From assembly GCA_029204045.2 (NCBI GenBank), contig CM055076.1, forward strand, positions 18,223,269-18,287,268: DNA of 64,000 nucleotides, read 5' to 3'. Within the stretch, counting starts at the first letter, position 1, and each line of letters begins with the position of its first letter. The DNA comes from Tillandsia leiboldiana. Lineage: Eukaryota > Streptophyta > Magnoliopsida > Poales > Bromeliaceae. The position numbers and the translations under genes were made by a program. Below are positions 46,300 through 57,854 of the stretch, in pieces. Under the pieces are notes generated by a model. That model was given only the letters and a program-made list of their open reading frames with translations. It ran no database searches and was not told where the DNA came from.

Positions 46300-46679
46300 A
46301 TTACTCTAAATTTTTTAAAATAACATTCTAAAGCTTTATTGGACGGAAAAAACTAAAATAAGACCGTGCCAAAGAGTGCCACTAAAAGGTTGTGCGTGCC
46401 CGTCGGCACACAAGCGTACCATGTCGGCACGCAAGCGTGCCTGTGTTGTATCGTGCCAGGCAACGGCCGGCACACCCCTGTGCCACGGCACTTTAATCCT
46501 TGCTATATATTGCTTACTATACTCACCAATTAACATACTGATAAATTTTTTTATATATAAAGTACAACTATACCTCATAAAGAATAGAAATAATAATATA
46601 ATAATAAAATTCACAAATATAATAATTATTAAAATTTACATATTTATAGAGAGATGACTGCTTAATTACACATAGATCG

Positions 46680-49600
46680 TCACGGTTGATCATTTGGCAT
46701 ATTGTGATATGCAGTTACAAGATTTATTTGACAATATTGGTATAGATATTGCTGGTACTGTGAAAAAGTAATATATTCCTGGTATATGTCATTGTATTGT
46801 CGTACGTAATGTGCATATGCAATTGGATCGCTGATATGATCGACAACAGTCGCTTGTACTGGCATATGGACTGCAACATCATACGGATAAGGATGGTATG
46901 GAATAGAAGAACCATAATGTGGGTATGCAGTATTATCACTATGTGATTCGCCATACGAGCTTTCACTATATGAAGATACAGATGGATCATAATCATATAT
47001 CTTTCCATAAAAGCCATGTTGATACGAGGGATACGATGAAACCGAAGTACTATCAAATTGTGTGCACAAATTATCATCCCTTCGTGGGTGCCCAGTTGAC
47101 ACCGCTTCCAAACTCTCTCTCATCTCCCTATAATCTTGTTGTGAGGGCCTATAATCTTGTTGTGAGGGCCTATTACCAATTTTTCGATCATATACCACTC
47201 TTGATGTTTGACGTGGTCGAGAACCATGATCAGCATCTTGAGTGGCATGAGAGAAATTTTGCTCTTTAGTAAATATAAGACCACCTCCGCCCTCACCTCC
47301 ACCCTCCTGTTGTGTTGGTGGAATGCATTCGCCACCATCCCCACTACTATTGGTGGTGTCATCGTCATCGCTAAATTCATTTTTGGACCGTGGTAACCCA
47401 GAATTTGATGGTGTCGATGTATCGCTATCATCATCAAGTGGGATTGCATCAGCTGTATCTAATGGATCCATCGATGTCATAATTTTTTTTACCCTTACCA
47501 CTTATGACTGTTGTTGAAGGTCTCTTTGCGATAGACGATGTTTTCTCTTTTTCCGATTGACTTTGAGTACGACGTGGGCGACCATGTCCAGGTCTTAGCA
47601 TAAGACGCTAAATTCTGCATCAGAGTCATCTGCAGGATTTTGTGATTCTTCGCCCAAAGCTGCTTGTTCTTGCACATCACCAGACTGATTATGAGACCCC
47701 CCTATTTTCTCGTTAACCCATCTTTCTGCATCACTAACTCCTGCTTTCTCAGCAATTATCTTGAATGGTCGTGGTGGATCTCCAGGCTCATCGAGCAAAG
47801 GGTCCTCTTGATTCTCTCTGTCTTGTAGCCAATCAAATATGGGGTCTGATTCATCATTGATAAAGCTTGCATCTAAGAGATCATAAATTTTTAATTCATT
47901 TTCCTTATCATACTCTGCTTGCATGCATCTTAAACGGAGCCTCATATTATAGTGGACATAAACTAGCTTCTCTAATCGAGCGTACGCTAATCGGTTACGC
48001 ACTTTGGTATGTATCAATGCGAAGGTACTCTAGTTGCGCTCACATTCACTAGATGTTGTTTGAGATAAAACACGCACATCAATTTTCTTTAAATGCTTTG
48101 CTGATCCATTGTATTGTAGCCACCACTCAGCTGTTCATTTAATAATTAAAATTATATCAAATTAAGTTTATCGTTAGATATAAAATATCTAAATTATTCA
48201 GTTATTTACTGGGATCGGTGTTATCTTTTATTAATTGCACCCGCATCGCCAAAAGTTCCAGAGGATTCACGAAATACTTTTTCCTGTATTATGATATTAT
48301 AATATATTATAATAATGAGAAATTAGCATATTAACATATAACAAATTAATAATATATTAAAAAAGCTATTGTGCCTCATTTATGGCAAGAGTGGCATGCG
48401 TTGAATCTATTTCCAATCTATTGATGACATTTCGTAATGCCTTTAACAATTCATCATCATATCCAAGATTATGACGATGGTGGTACGACGGATTAAGATA
48501 ATAACCTATGAAGTACGAATACTTCAAATTTCACGCCGTACCTGTATCGGACACGTATCGGATACCGATACGCGCCCGATACACGCCCGATACGTGTCCG
48601 ATACGGGAATGAAATATCCGGTATTTTTAAAAAATAAAAAAAATATCGGATATGGCTCGGATACGGGAGGGACACGGGGATACGGAGGGATATGACCAAA
48701 TTTTTTTTTGGTCTAAAATGATCGGAATTTAAAATTTTTCGAAAAGTATGCATCCAAACCCATTGGAAATAAGGAAAAGAGAAAAATGCAAATCTCTCTT
48801 CAATTTGTCATTTCTTATACTTTTTTGCACTTGAATGGTTGAAGGTGATCCCTCTCGTTCTATCTCCACACAGTATTAAGCTATAGTTCATTCCTTTACC
48901 GCTTCTCTTTTACTTCTTTTTCATCTAATTTATCAATCTAGAACTAATCAACAAAGGTCATAGCGAATAATTTTTTTCTTCAATTAAATTGTTAGCATTT
49001 TTTTTATTACTGTTTATATAATAGAACCTAATAAAACGTACATATATGTTGAATGGTTAATTATCTAGTTTGTGCGACTAAATATCTATTGTTATCATTT
49101 GATCAAGTTGGATGATAGTTGGTTGATACTTTTTGAATTACTATTTCATACGATTGATTATCTTTTTTTATAAACAGATGTAAAATAATTATACAAGTTA
49201 ATGTACATCAAAATATATTCCTTAATATAATTCAGATATCCTAATTGTTCTCAATATATCATTACATATAATCAACATATATTTAAATATATTTAAAATA
49301 ATATTTTATTCAAGTATATTCCGCGTATCGTATACTAGAAGTTTTAGGAATTATCGTATCATCGTATCCGTACCCTTGTATCCGTATCTGTGCAACATAG
49401 ATAATAACCTATCATTAAGAAAAAAATAACTCTATCAACAATGCAAGAATACAATTGAATAATCACTAACAAATAGCTTTGTTATAATTTATACTTGCCT
49501 GCTAGGTGCAGATCCCGACCCATCTGAACTTTCCAACGTTTGTCTATAATTTTTAGATAAAATTAACACCGCAATGGATTGACTTTCTTGATATTCTATT

Positions 49601-49701
49601 TAGCCATCCTCAGTTTATGATAGACATGTCCCATTTGAGGTATTTTTTCTTGATCCACCAATTGAAGGACCACGTATAGCGGCTCCACAATATCAACAAT
49701 C
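46680..49701 (-). pseudogene. hAT transposase C-terminal part, duplicate nearer the 3' end (B)
   Basis: The minus strand carries the hAT dimerisation region (TKVRNRLAYARLEKLVYVHYN, about 48010-47945, with a stop just upstream where A reads ESNWS), the acidic tail (about 47450-47320), a duplicated octapeptide-like PSQQDYR pair, and the Tyr/Gln-rich end to NDQP (46680). Element J (48507-49399) interrupts an intron or exon edge. This copy is cut off at 49701, so it lacks the BED finger and core and can only be a fragment. Confidence 0.88.
48507..49399. mobile_element. Non-autonomous element J, copy 1
   Basis: The 893-bp insert has ends TATGAAGTACGAATAC and, on the complement, TATGTTGCACAGATAC, and an exact 10-bp duplication GATAATAACC (48497-48506 and 49400-49409). 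hAT A lacks it at the same site (about 11120-11140), confirming insertion. The ends are rich in GGATAC/GTATCC repeats. Duplication length suggests a Mutator-like mover. It has no coding content. Confidence 0.85.
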
Positions 49702-52700
49702 GGTGTGGCTAAATCCTAGCTCCCACCACCTCCATGGGTATTACCACCATCTTGGGTGTATCATCCTTAACACCACCGTGCTGTGTATACCACTATATGG
49801 GTGTGGCAAAATCCTAGCTCCCACCACCTTCATGGGTATTACCACCATCTTGGGTGTGGCTATCTTAACACCACCTTAAAATAATAACACATATGCTATA
49901 TTTATAGCTTACATCAAAAGCTATCCAAATCCTAGTCTAAATAGATTTTTATTCTAATTAATATTAAATCTTAACAAACTTATCTTTTTAAGATTTAAAT
50001 ATTAATCTTAATCCAACTAGGATTCAACTACAAATATAATCAAATCCTAACAATTACTCTAAATTTTTTAAAATAACATTCTAAAGCTTTATTGGACGGA
50101 AAAAACTAAAATAAGACCGTGCCAAAGAGTGCCACTAAAAGGTTGTGCGTGCCCGTCGGCACACAAGCGTACCATGTCGGCACGCAAGCGTGCCTGTGTT
50201 GTATCGTGCCAGGCAACGGCCGGCACACCCCTGTGCCACGGCACTTTAATCCTTGCTATATATTGCTTACTATACTCACCAATTAACATACTGATAAATT
50301 TTTTTATATATAAAGTACAACTATACCTCATAAAGAATAGAAATAATAATATAATAATAAAATTCACAAATATAATAATTATTAAAATTTACATATTTAT
50401 AGAGAGATGACTGCTTAATTACACATAGATCGTCACGGTTGATCATTTGGCATATTGTGATATGCAGTTACAAGATTTATTTGACAATATTGGTATAGAT
50501 ATTGCTGGTACTGTGAAAAAGTAATATATTCCTGGTATATGTCATTGTATTGTCGTACGTAATGTGCATATGCAATTGGATCGCTGATATGATCGACAAC
50601 AGTCGCTTGTACTGGCATATGGACTGCAACATCATACGGATAAGGATGGTATGGAATAGAAGAACCATAATGTGGGTATGCAGTATTATCACTATGTGAT
50701 TCGCCATACGAGCTTTCACTATATGAAGATACAGATGGATCATAATCATATATCTTTCCATAAAAGCCATGTTGATACGAGGGATACGATGAAACCGAAG
50801 TACTATCAAATTGTGTGCACAAATTATCATCCCTTCGTGGGTGCCCAGTTGACACCGCTTCCAAACTCTCTCTCATCTCCCTATAATCTTGTTGTGAGGG
50901 CCTATAATCTTGTTGTGAGGGCCTATTACCAATTTTTCGATCATATACCACTCTTGATGTTTGACGTGGTCGAGAACCATGATCAGCATCTTGAGTGGCA
51001 TGAGAGAAATTTTGCTCTTTAGTAAATATAAGACCACCTCCGCCCTCACCTCCACCCTCCTGTTGTGTTGGTGGAATGCATTCGCCACCATCCCCACTAC
51101 TATTGGTGGTGTCATCGTCATCGCTAAATTCATTTTTGGACCGTGGTAACCCAGAATTTGATGGTGTCGATGTATCGCTATCATCATCAAGTGGGATTGC
51201 ATCAGCTGTATCTAATGGATCCATCGATGTCATAATTTTTTTTACCCTTACCACTTATGACTGTTGTTGAAGGTCTCTTTGCGATAGACGATGTTTTCTC
51301 TTTTTCCGATTGACTTTGAGTACGACGTGGGCGACCATGTCCAGGTCTTAGCATAAGACGCTAAATTCTGCATCAGAGTCATCTGCAGGATTTTGTGATT
51401 CTTCGCCCAAAGCTGCTTGTTCTTGCACATCACCAGACTGATTATGAGACCCCCCTATTTTCTCGTTAACCCATCTTTCTGCATCACTAACTCCTGCTTT
51501 CTCAGCAATTATCTTGAATGGTCGTGGTGGATCTCCAGGCTCATCGAGCAAAGGGTCCTCTTGATTCTCTCTGTCTTGTAGCCAATCAAATATGGGGTCT
51601 GATTCATCATTGATAAAGCTTGCATCTAAGAGATCATAAATTTTTAATTCATTTTCCTTATCATACTCTGCTTGCATGCATCTTAAACGGAGCCTCATAT
51701 TATAGTGGACATAAACTAGCTTCTCTAATCGAGCGTACGCTAATCGGTTACGCACTTTGGTATGTATCAATGCGAAGGTACTCTAGTTGCGCTCACATTC
51801 ACTAGATGTTGTTTGAGATAAAACACGCACATCAATTTTCTTTAAATGCTTTGCTGATCCATTGTATTGTAGCCACCACTCAGCTGTTCATTTAATAATT
51901 AAAATTATATCAAATTAAGTTTATCGTTAGATATAAAATATCTAAATTATTCAGTTATTTACTGGGATCGGTGTTATCTTTTATTAATTGCACCCGCATC
52001 GCCAAAAGTTCCAGAGGATTCACGAAATACTTTTTCCTGTATTATGATATTATAATATATTATAATAATGAGAAATTAGCATATTAACATATAACAAATT
52101 AATAATATATTAAAAAAGCTATTGTGCCTCATTTATGGCAAGAGTGGCATGCGTTGAATCTATTTCCAATCTATTGATGACATTTCGTAATGCCTTTAAC
52201 AATTCATCATCATATCCAAGATTATGACGATGGTGGTACGACGGATTAAGATAATAACCTATGAAGTACGAATACTTCAAATTTCACGCCGTACCTGTAT
52301 CGGACACGTATCGGATACCGATACGCGCCCGATACACGCCCGATACGTGTCCGATACGGGAATGAAATATCCGGTATTTTTAAAAAATAAAAAAAAATAT
52401 CGGATATGGCTCGGATACGGGAGGGACACGGGGATACGGAGGGATATGACCAAATTTTTTTTTGGTCTAAAATGATCGGAATTTAAAATTTTTCGAAAAG
52501 TATGCATCCAAACCCATTGGAAATAAGGAAAAGAGAAAAATGCAAATCTCTCTTCAATTTGTCATTTCTTATACTTTTTTGCACTTGAATGGTTGAAGGT
52601 GATCCCTCTCGTTCTATCTCCACACAGTATTAAGCTATAGTTCATTCCTTTACCGCTTCTCTTTTACTTCTTTTTCATCTAATTTATCAATCTAGAACTA

Positions 52701-53456
52701 ATCAACAAAGGTCATAGCGAATAATTTTTTTCTTCAATTAAATTGTTAGCATTTTTTTTATTACTGTTTTATATAATAGAACCTAATAAAACGTACATAT
52801 ATGTTGAATGGTTAATTATCTAGTTTGTGCGACTAAATATCTATTGTTATCATTTGATCAAGTTGGATGATAGTTGGTTGATACTTTTTGAATTACTATT
52901 TCATACGATTGATTATCTTTTTTTATAAACAGATGTAAAATAATTATACAAGTTAATGTACATCAAAATATATTCCTTAATATAATTCAGATATCCTAAT
53001 TGTTCTCAATATATCATTACATATAATCAACATATATTTAAATATATTTAAAATAATATTTTATTCAAGTATATTCCGCGTATCGTATACTAGAAGTTTT
53101 AGGAATTATCGTATCATCGTATCCGTACCCTTGTATCCGTATCTGTGCAACATAGATAATAACCTATCATTAAGAAAAAAATAACTCTATCAACAATGCA
53201 AGAATACAATTGAATAATCACTAACAAATAGCTTTGTTATAATTTATACTTGCCTGCTAGGTGCAGATCCCGACCCATCTGAACTTTCCAACGTTTGTCT
53301 ATAATTTTTAGATAAAATTAACACCGCAATGGATTGACTTTCTTGATATTCTATTTAGCCATCCTCAGTTTATGATAGACATGTCCCATTTGAGGTATTT
53401 TTTCTTGATCCACCAATTGAAGGACCACGTATAGCGGCTCCACAATATCAACAATC
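49702..53456. repeat. Tandem duplication, copy 2 (3,755 bp)
   Basis: This direct repeat of 45949-49701 holds a partial solo LTR (49702-about 50052), the right end of hAT C (about 50053-50255), the 3' half of hAT B and element J. It continues without a break into the 5' half of hAT B, so this copy is the one in its original frame with the transposase core. Confidence 0.95.
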
Positions 53457-54914
53457 TCTTTCACATAATCCCAAAATTTGGTGGACAAAATTATTTGTTC
53501 AATCGACTTTCCATCAGTCTTGAAGGTATAACGAGATATTTGCCATTCATTTGATACAAATATAGACTTTAAACCATTTTTATTTTGAAGGATACTGTTT
53601 AGAGCGATAAAATTTGTGGCAAATCGTGTGATACCAGGACGTAAGATCTCTCGTCCAATAAATTTGTCCATTAAAGCATGGACCCAATTATGATTATACA
53701 AATACTTAGATACACTTTGTGCAGTATCTATAATATTTTTTATCCGATTTATCATACCAAAGTCAGACATCATTAGTTTGATACAATGCGCTGCACAATG
53801 AGTCCAAAATATGTATGGATGCCTTTGCATCAGTAGTTTGCCAGCTTTCTTATAGTTTGAACCATTGTCTAATACTACCTGTACCACATATTTCTCACCA
53901 ACCTCACCTAGAACTTGCTCCGATAATGCACATATATAATCAACATCTTCAAATCGACGGGTCACATCAACTGACTTGTGGAAGACCACCTTGCCATTGC
54001 AATAAAATAAAAAATTTATGATGCTCAAATGTGTTTGTAATGCCCAACTATCACACATCAAGGTAACACCATACATCTCCCACTGTTGTTTGAAGTTTTT
54101 TACCCATGCATGGATATCATTGACCTCCGTATTAAGGTATTTGCCAGTGATCTCACACGGCGTTTGGGGTTCATCTCCTGGACCCTCCCTTTGTACGACA
54201 GCGATCATTGATCTATAATATGGATAGTTTGCTACATAGGAAGGAATATGACTGAAGTGAAAAAACTTTATTATTGCTCGACCAATTTTGCCTTTTTTAT
54301 CTTTTTTTAGCATTGTATCTATGCACTGTTGTTGAGCATCTGGACTAGGTTATGCCATTGGGTCTATATCTATAATATTTGGAGCTTTTCCACTTTTTCC
54401 TTTTGGTAATTTTTTTAATCAGTTGAACATGCGGCCAACAGAACCACTTTGAGAAAAACCTGATGGTGCAGAGCCAGATCCAGACCCACCACCGACATCA
54501 AACTGAGAGGTCCTAAATTGTGCTCTATGTCGTTGGACTTCATCTTGCTGCCATCTATAAAGATGCTTCCATGGCAGCTCTAGTATTAGTATCAAATTCA
54601 TCACCTGTACCTTCATATGGGTCAACAGAGGGGTACTCAACCGCTCGTTTATCTAGTTCATCTCGATTATTCCTCGCTTTCTTTTTTGCTATCTTTGTAG
54701 ATTCTAACTCAATTTTTATTGCATGTCTTATTTCCTGAGGAACTTTAGGACATTTCGATACTTCAGAAAAACCTCCAGCGATATGTTTCTTTAAGCGGGT
54801 GACACCTCCGCCCATTCCGATCATATTACAGTAATTACACTTCCAATGAAATCTGTTCCCACCAACCATTTGCCCGTGCTGCCAACCATAATTTTCTGTT
54901 CTCTTAGGTGGCAT
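50433..54914 (-). pseudogene. hAT transposase of B, better-preserved copy
   Basis: From ATG 54912-54914 (MPPKRTENYGW) the minus strand encodes the BED finger (CNYC, then MGGGVTRLKKHIAGG, about 54835-54775), a linker with a frameshift near 54555, then the core from about 54313 to 53351: LMCDSW (about 54050), VVLDNGSNYKKAG (about 53885-53845) and FWTHCAAHCIKLMM (about 53800-53760). The dimerisation region (about 51763-51700) and acidic, Tyr/Gln-rich tail down to 50433 are in later exons. Trp codons that are TGA in hAT A are intact here. Stops near 54418 and 54350 and the ESN*S stop near 51785 still break it. Confidence 0.9.
52260..53154. mobile_element. Element J, copy 2 (by tandem duplication)
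   Basis: It is the same element and flanks as 48507-49399. It contains both single-base homopolymer differences that distinguish the two duplicate copies. Confidence 0.85.
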
Positions 54915-55057
54915 TATGATCTACACAATTTTTTTATATAAAAACAACTATCCTAAAATCCATTCAAAATAATAAGAAAAAGAACAACATGATGAGAAAA
55001 TTATATATATCAACTTTGAAAATTATTTTGATTTTATCATTTTTTTGAATTTTAAAA

Positions 55058-55926
55058 AGGCTAAATTACAGAAAACCCCCCTATAATATACCACTTTTTC
55101 ACTTTACCTTCCGTCTTTAAAAAGCCTACATTTTGCCCCCTCGTAATTACTTAATTATTTTTAGGGGGCAACCGGGTTAACAGAATAGGCAAAATGACGA
55201 TAATGCCCTCCTTATCCCTGTGCTTTACAATGACGGCAGAGAAGCAGCGCCGCAGAGCCCTCGCGTTGCTCCCCTCCGACTCCACCACCGAGAAGTTCTC
55301 CTCCTCCTCCCCACCCTGTCGTCGTCTCCCCCGCCGTCGGAGAGGTCGGGGGTGCCCAGGGAGCCGCGTCCCCGCGCGGACGCGTGAAGCGTGGCGCCCC
55401 CAGGGAGCAGGTCAACGCGCGGCGGCCTATGGGGGCCCGCCACCTGGCGGCCCCCCTCACCCCGCGCTGACCAGCCCCAGAGGAGGCGCGGGTCCCCGCG
55501 CTGACCTGCGCCAGCACGCGCGCGCGGCGCTTCCGCGCCTGCGTGTGCTGCGCGCAGTGGTGCGGCGAGTGGGGCGCCGCCACCTGGCGCCCCACCAGCC
55601 TCGGGCCGCGCCTGACCTGGAGTGCCGTCGTCGGGGAGGGCCCGGGCGGCGACTGCGCCGACGATCGCCGAGGGCTCTCGACAACGGCGGCGGCGGGATC
55701 CCTCACGGAGCGACGGAGCTCGCCTCGGAGCGATCGGGAGAAGAAGAGGTTGAAGGGTATTTTCGGTATATTACCTAAGAAATTGACGGCTTACTAACGA
55801 AATGCTGACGGCGGGGGTGTAAATGCACAATTCCATAATTACGAGGGGGCAAAATGTAGGCTTTTTAAAGACAAAGGGGTAAAGTGAAAAAGCGGTATAT
55901 TATAGAGGGGTTTTCTATAATTTAGC
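55058..55926. mobile_element. Pack-MULE-like element K with GC-rich interior
   Basis: Inverted repeats of about 90 bp lie at each side: GCTAAATTACAGAAAACCCC at the left and the complement of the same at the right. A 9-bp duplication ATTTTAAAA lies at 55049-55057 and 55927-55935. The middle (about 55194-55795) is very GC-rich, unlike anything near it, and is open in several frames. This structure fits a Mutator-type element that has captured GC-rich genic DNA. hAT A lacks it at the matching place (about 9230). Confidence 0.85.
55194..55795. other. GC-rich cargo of element K
   Basis: About 600 bp is dominated by CGCCGC-type sequence. Frames over 150 codons are open on both strands (55194-55778 on +, 55212-55706 on minus), which is expected by chance in such composition. 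A third frame has a Cys-rich CVCCAQWCGEW stretch (about 55540-55570). I cannot name a source gene or say which strand codes. Confidence 0.5.
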
Positions 55927-56449
55927 ATTTTAAAAATTATAAAATATAAAATTAGAAAACATTATATTTTTTCTCAACTTTTCAAGATTTATTTATTGAT
56001 TTGACAATAGACCATATGATGAGTAGAGCAACCAAAATAGGACCGTAATTATATCGATTATTATTATTTTTTTTTTAACAAATATTTATTCAAAATTTGA
56101 AGAAATTTTTTTTTTCAAAATTTTTAGAAAACTTGTGAGAATTGATTATTATTATTATTTTTTTGATTTTGTCTTTATTTTTTTAAATAAAAAAGGTATA
56201 AAAATAAAATATAAAATTAGAGGAACAATTTTTTCTCAAATAGTTAGTGAACATTTGCAAATTTAATCTATATTGTTTTGACGAGGGACCGTATGATAAT
56301 TAAATTAAGTAGATCAATTTTCAACTATTTATAAACTATAAATAAAAATGACTAATTTTATATTTATTTTTAAAAAAGAGCTTTATAATTATGAAATATT
56401 CAAAAATTCTAAATATTAAATTATAACATTTTTTACTTAAATAATAAGT

Positions 56450-56770
56450 AGATTTTCGATTTGCAATTTTTTTGCCTCTTTCTTAAGTGATGAAAAAAGA
56501 AAAAAAATTTTAAAAAATGTTGCGGGAGAAAGAAAGGAAAAGAAAGGAAGAAAGAGAGAGAGAGTAGAGAAGATTTGTTGCGAGAGGCGGAGGGAGGAGA
56601 GGGAAGAAAGAAAAATAAAGGGAAAAAAAGATTCCTTTCCCATTCACGGGTGGAAAGAGAGGAAAAAAACAAAAAAAAAAACAAAAAAACAACAAAACAA
56701 AAACTAACGTGGAAAGAGAAAAAAAACAAAAAAGACAAAAAAGATGGTCCGGTCAAATAGTAAAATCATG
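56450..56770 (-). other. A/G-rich (T/C-rich on minus) leader of hAT B
   Basis: This low-complexity stretch contains a GA run (about 56550-56565) and long A runs. It corresponds to the T-rich and (CT)n leader at 8730-8990 in hAT A. It is probably the untranslated leader and promoter region of the transposase gene. Confidence 0.6.
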
Positions 56771-56951
56771 TGTTTTTGAAAAAAAAAAAAAAAAAATAAA
56801 AAAATTTGAAAGGTACGCCCGACATGGTACGGGCGATACGCAGGTATCGCCCTGTCTCGGGCGATACCCGTTGGGTATCGACGAGACTTGGGGGGGGGGG
56901 TTGGGGGGGCACGGTACGTGCCGAGCGGCACGGGCGGCACTTGATTCCCTG
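56770..56951 (-). repeat. 5' subterminal palindrome array of hAT B
   Basis: It is an inverted copy of the arrangement at 8546-8765: CGGCACGGGCGGCAC at the tip, GGTATCG/CGATACC pairs (56838-56881), then an A run. A G homopolymer stands near 56891-56908. Confidence 0.85.
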
Positions 56952-56959
56952 GCTGTGAG

Positions 56960-57358
56960 AGACCTATCCTGCTTCTCAGATCGGTAAAACGCCTTACAAA
57001 TATCATATATGCGAGAAAAGTTTTCTTTGTCGGAGTATAAAAAATCTAAATAATCCATCAATTCTTTCACAAACTCACAATGATTAATTAGACTAATTAC
57101 CTCACTTTGAATGGAGTTCCTGAGTTGTAAGAATAATCGAGCATCGTCTCTCAACCAAGCTTGCTTCGTATCATCATTCAGTGGATCACTAGTCAGGTGA
57201 TCATCCTTATTAGTGCTTTGTAGATAAACACGAATTGTCTTGCTCCATTTCAGATAATTGGAGCCAGCGAGTTTGTGTTCTGTGATTTTGGTCATTACCG
57301 GAATTATATTGGCAATCATAGATTTGGGCTCACTTATAGCAAACTTAGTTTCAGACAT
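56960..57358 (-). pseudogene. Gag N-terminal half of copia E
   Basis: ATG 57356-57358 starts MSETKFAISEPKS. The frame includes LAGSNYLKWSKTIRVYLQS (about 57270-57215) and LRDDARLFLQLRNSI (about 57150-57110), the standard copia gag start, and a stretch ending KAFYRSEKQDRSLTA (about 57005-56960). It is cut at 56959 by hAT B. The other half is 43 kb to 57 kb away in window coordinates, at 43263-43805. This half itself is open without stops. Confidence 0.92.
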
Positions 57359-57628
57359 GGTGTCTTAAAACAAATGCCCAATAGGCACAAATAAAAGAAT
57401 ACTTAACAGAAAGAGGAGCAAAACCAAGTACACTAAAAAATAAAAAAGGCATCAACAGAGATGACCAAAGAGAACCGGGTGACACCAAAAGGGACCGAGC
57501 GGCACCAGAGAGGACCGAGTGGCACCACAAATCACCAGAGAAGGGTCAAGCGACACAGAGAGGACCGAGCGACACCAAAGATGGCCCAAGCGATACTCAA
57601 GAAGAAACCACCTATGGCTCTGATACCA
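57359..57628 (-). other. Leader of copia E between gag and 5' LTR
   Basis: It contains short direct repeats of GACCGAGCGRCACCA (about 57490-57585) and, against the LTR, the primer-binding site TGGTATCAGAGCC on the minus strand (57616-57628). It has no gene. Confidence 0.75.
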
Positions 57629-57778
57629 TGAAGAAAACTATGTAGAAAGTATTGATTTCTTATTGAATCAAGATGAATTACAAATATATATATACACATA
57701 ATATTTCTATAATGAGTATCTAATTTAGGAAAAATAATTTAGGAAAGGTGCCTATAACTATGCTAGCTAAATAGAAAC

Positions 57779-57854
<76 letters not shown>

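Larger units (their letters stand above)
44034..46502 (+). mobile_element. Non-autonomous hAT C nested inside hAT B of the same family
   Basis: The left end is CAAGAAATTAAGTATCC with the family's 5' palindromes (44034-44230) and a T run. The right end is the family's 3' block, ending with the complement of CAAGGATTAAAGTGCCG. An exact 8-bp duplication CTATATAT lies at 44026-44033 and 46503-46510. The interior is AT-rich and non-coding, and carries a solo LTR. Removing C joins the 3' tail of hAT B correctly (compare 13730-13770 in A). Its right end is copied once more at about 50053-50255 by the tandem duplication. Confidence 0.95.
45949..49701. repeat. Tandem duplication, copy 1 (3,753 bp)
   Basis: It matches 49702-53456 with only two differences found, each one extra base in a homopolymer in copy 2 (an A in the run near 52395 and a T in the run near 52769). 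The left breakpoint lies in the third minisatellite unit and the right one in the transposase gene of hAT B. Neither breakpoint shows clear microhomology. Confidence 0.95.
43806..56951 (-). mobile_element. hAT transposon B, expanded by nested elements and a tandem duplication
   Basis: The ends are CAAGGAATTAAGTGTCG on the left and, on the complement of the right, CAGGGAATCAAGTGCCG. An exact 8-bp duplication GCTGTGAG lies at 43798-43805 and 56952-56959. It is the same family as hAT A, in opposite orientation. It contains hAT C (44034-46502), a 3.75-kb tandem duplication (45949-49701 and 49702-53456), element J twice, and Pack-MULE-like K (55058-55926). Subtracting these leaves about 5.1 kb, close to hAT A. 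Its transposase is better preserved than that of A but still broken. Confidence 0.95.

Noticed and set aside
46363..46502. Right-facing hAT end as the true 3' end of hAT B
   Set aside because: It points into B, not outward. It belongs to C, proved by the CTATATAT duplication; the real end of B is at 43806.
55194..55778. The 194-codon Arg/Pro/Gly-rich frame as a genuine protein
   Set aside because: Equally long frames exist on the other strand and in other phases; GC-rich composition alone explains them.
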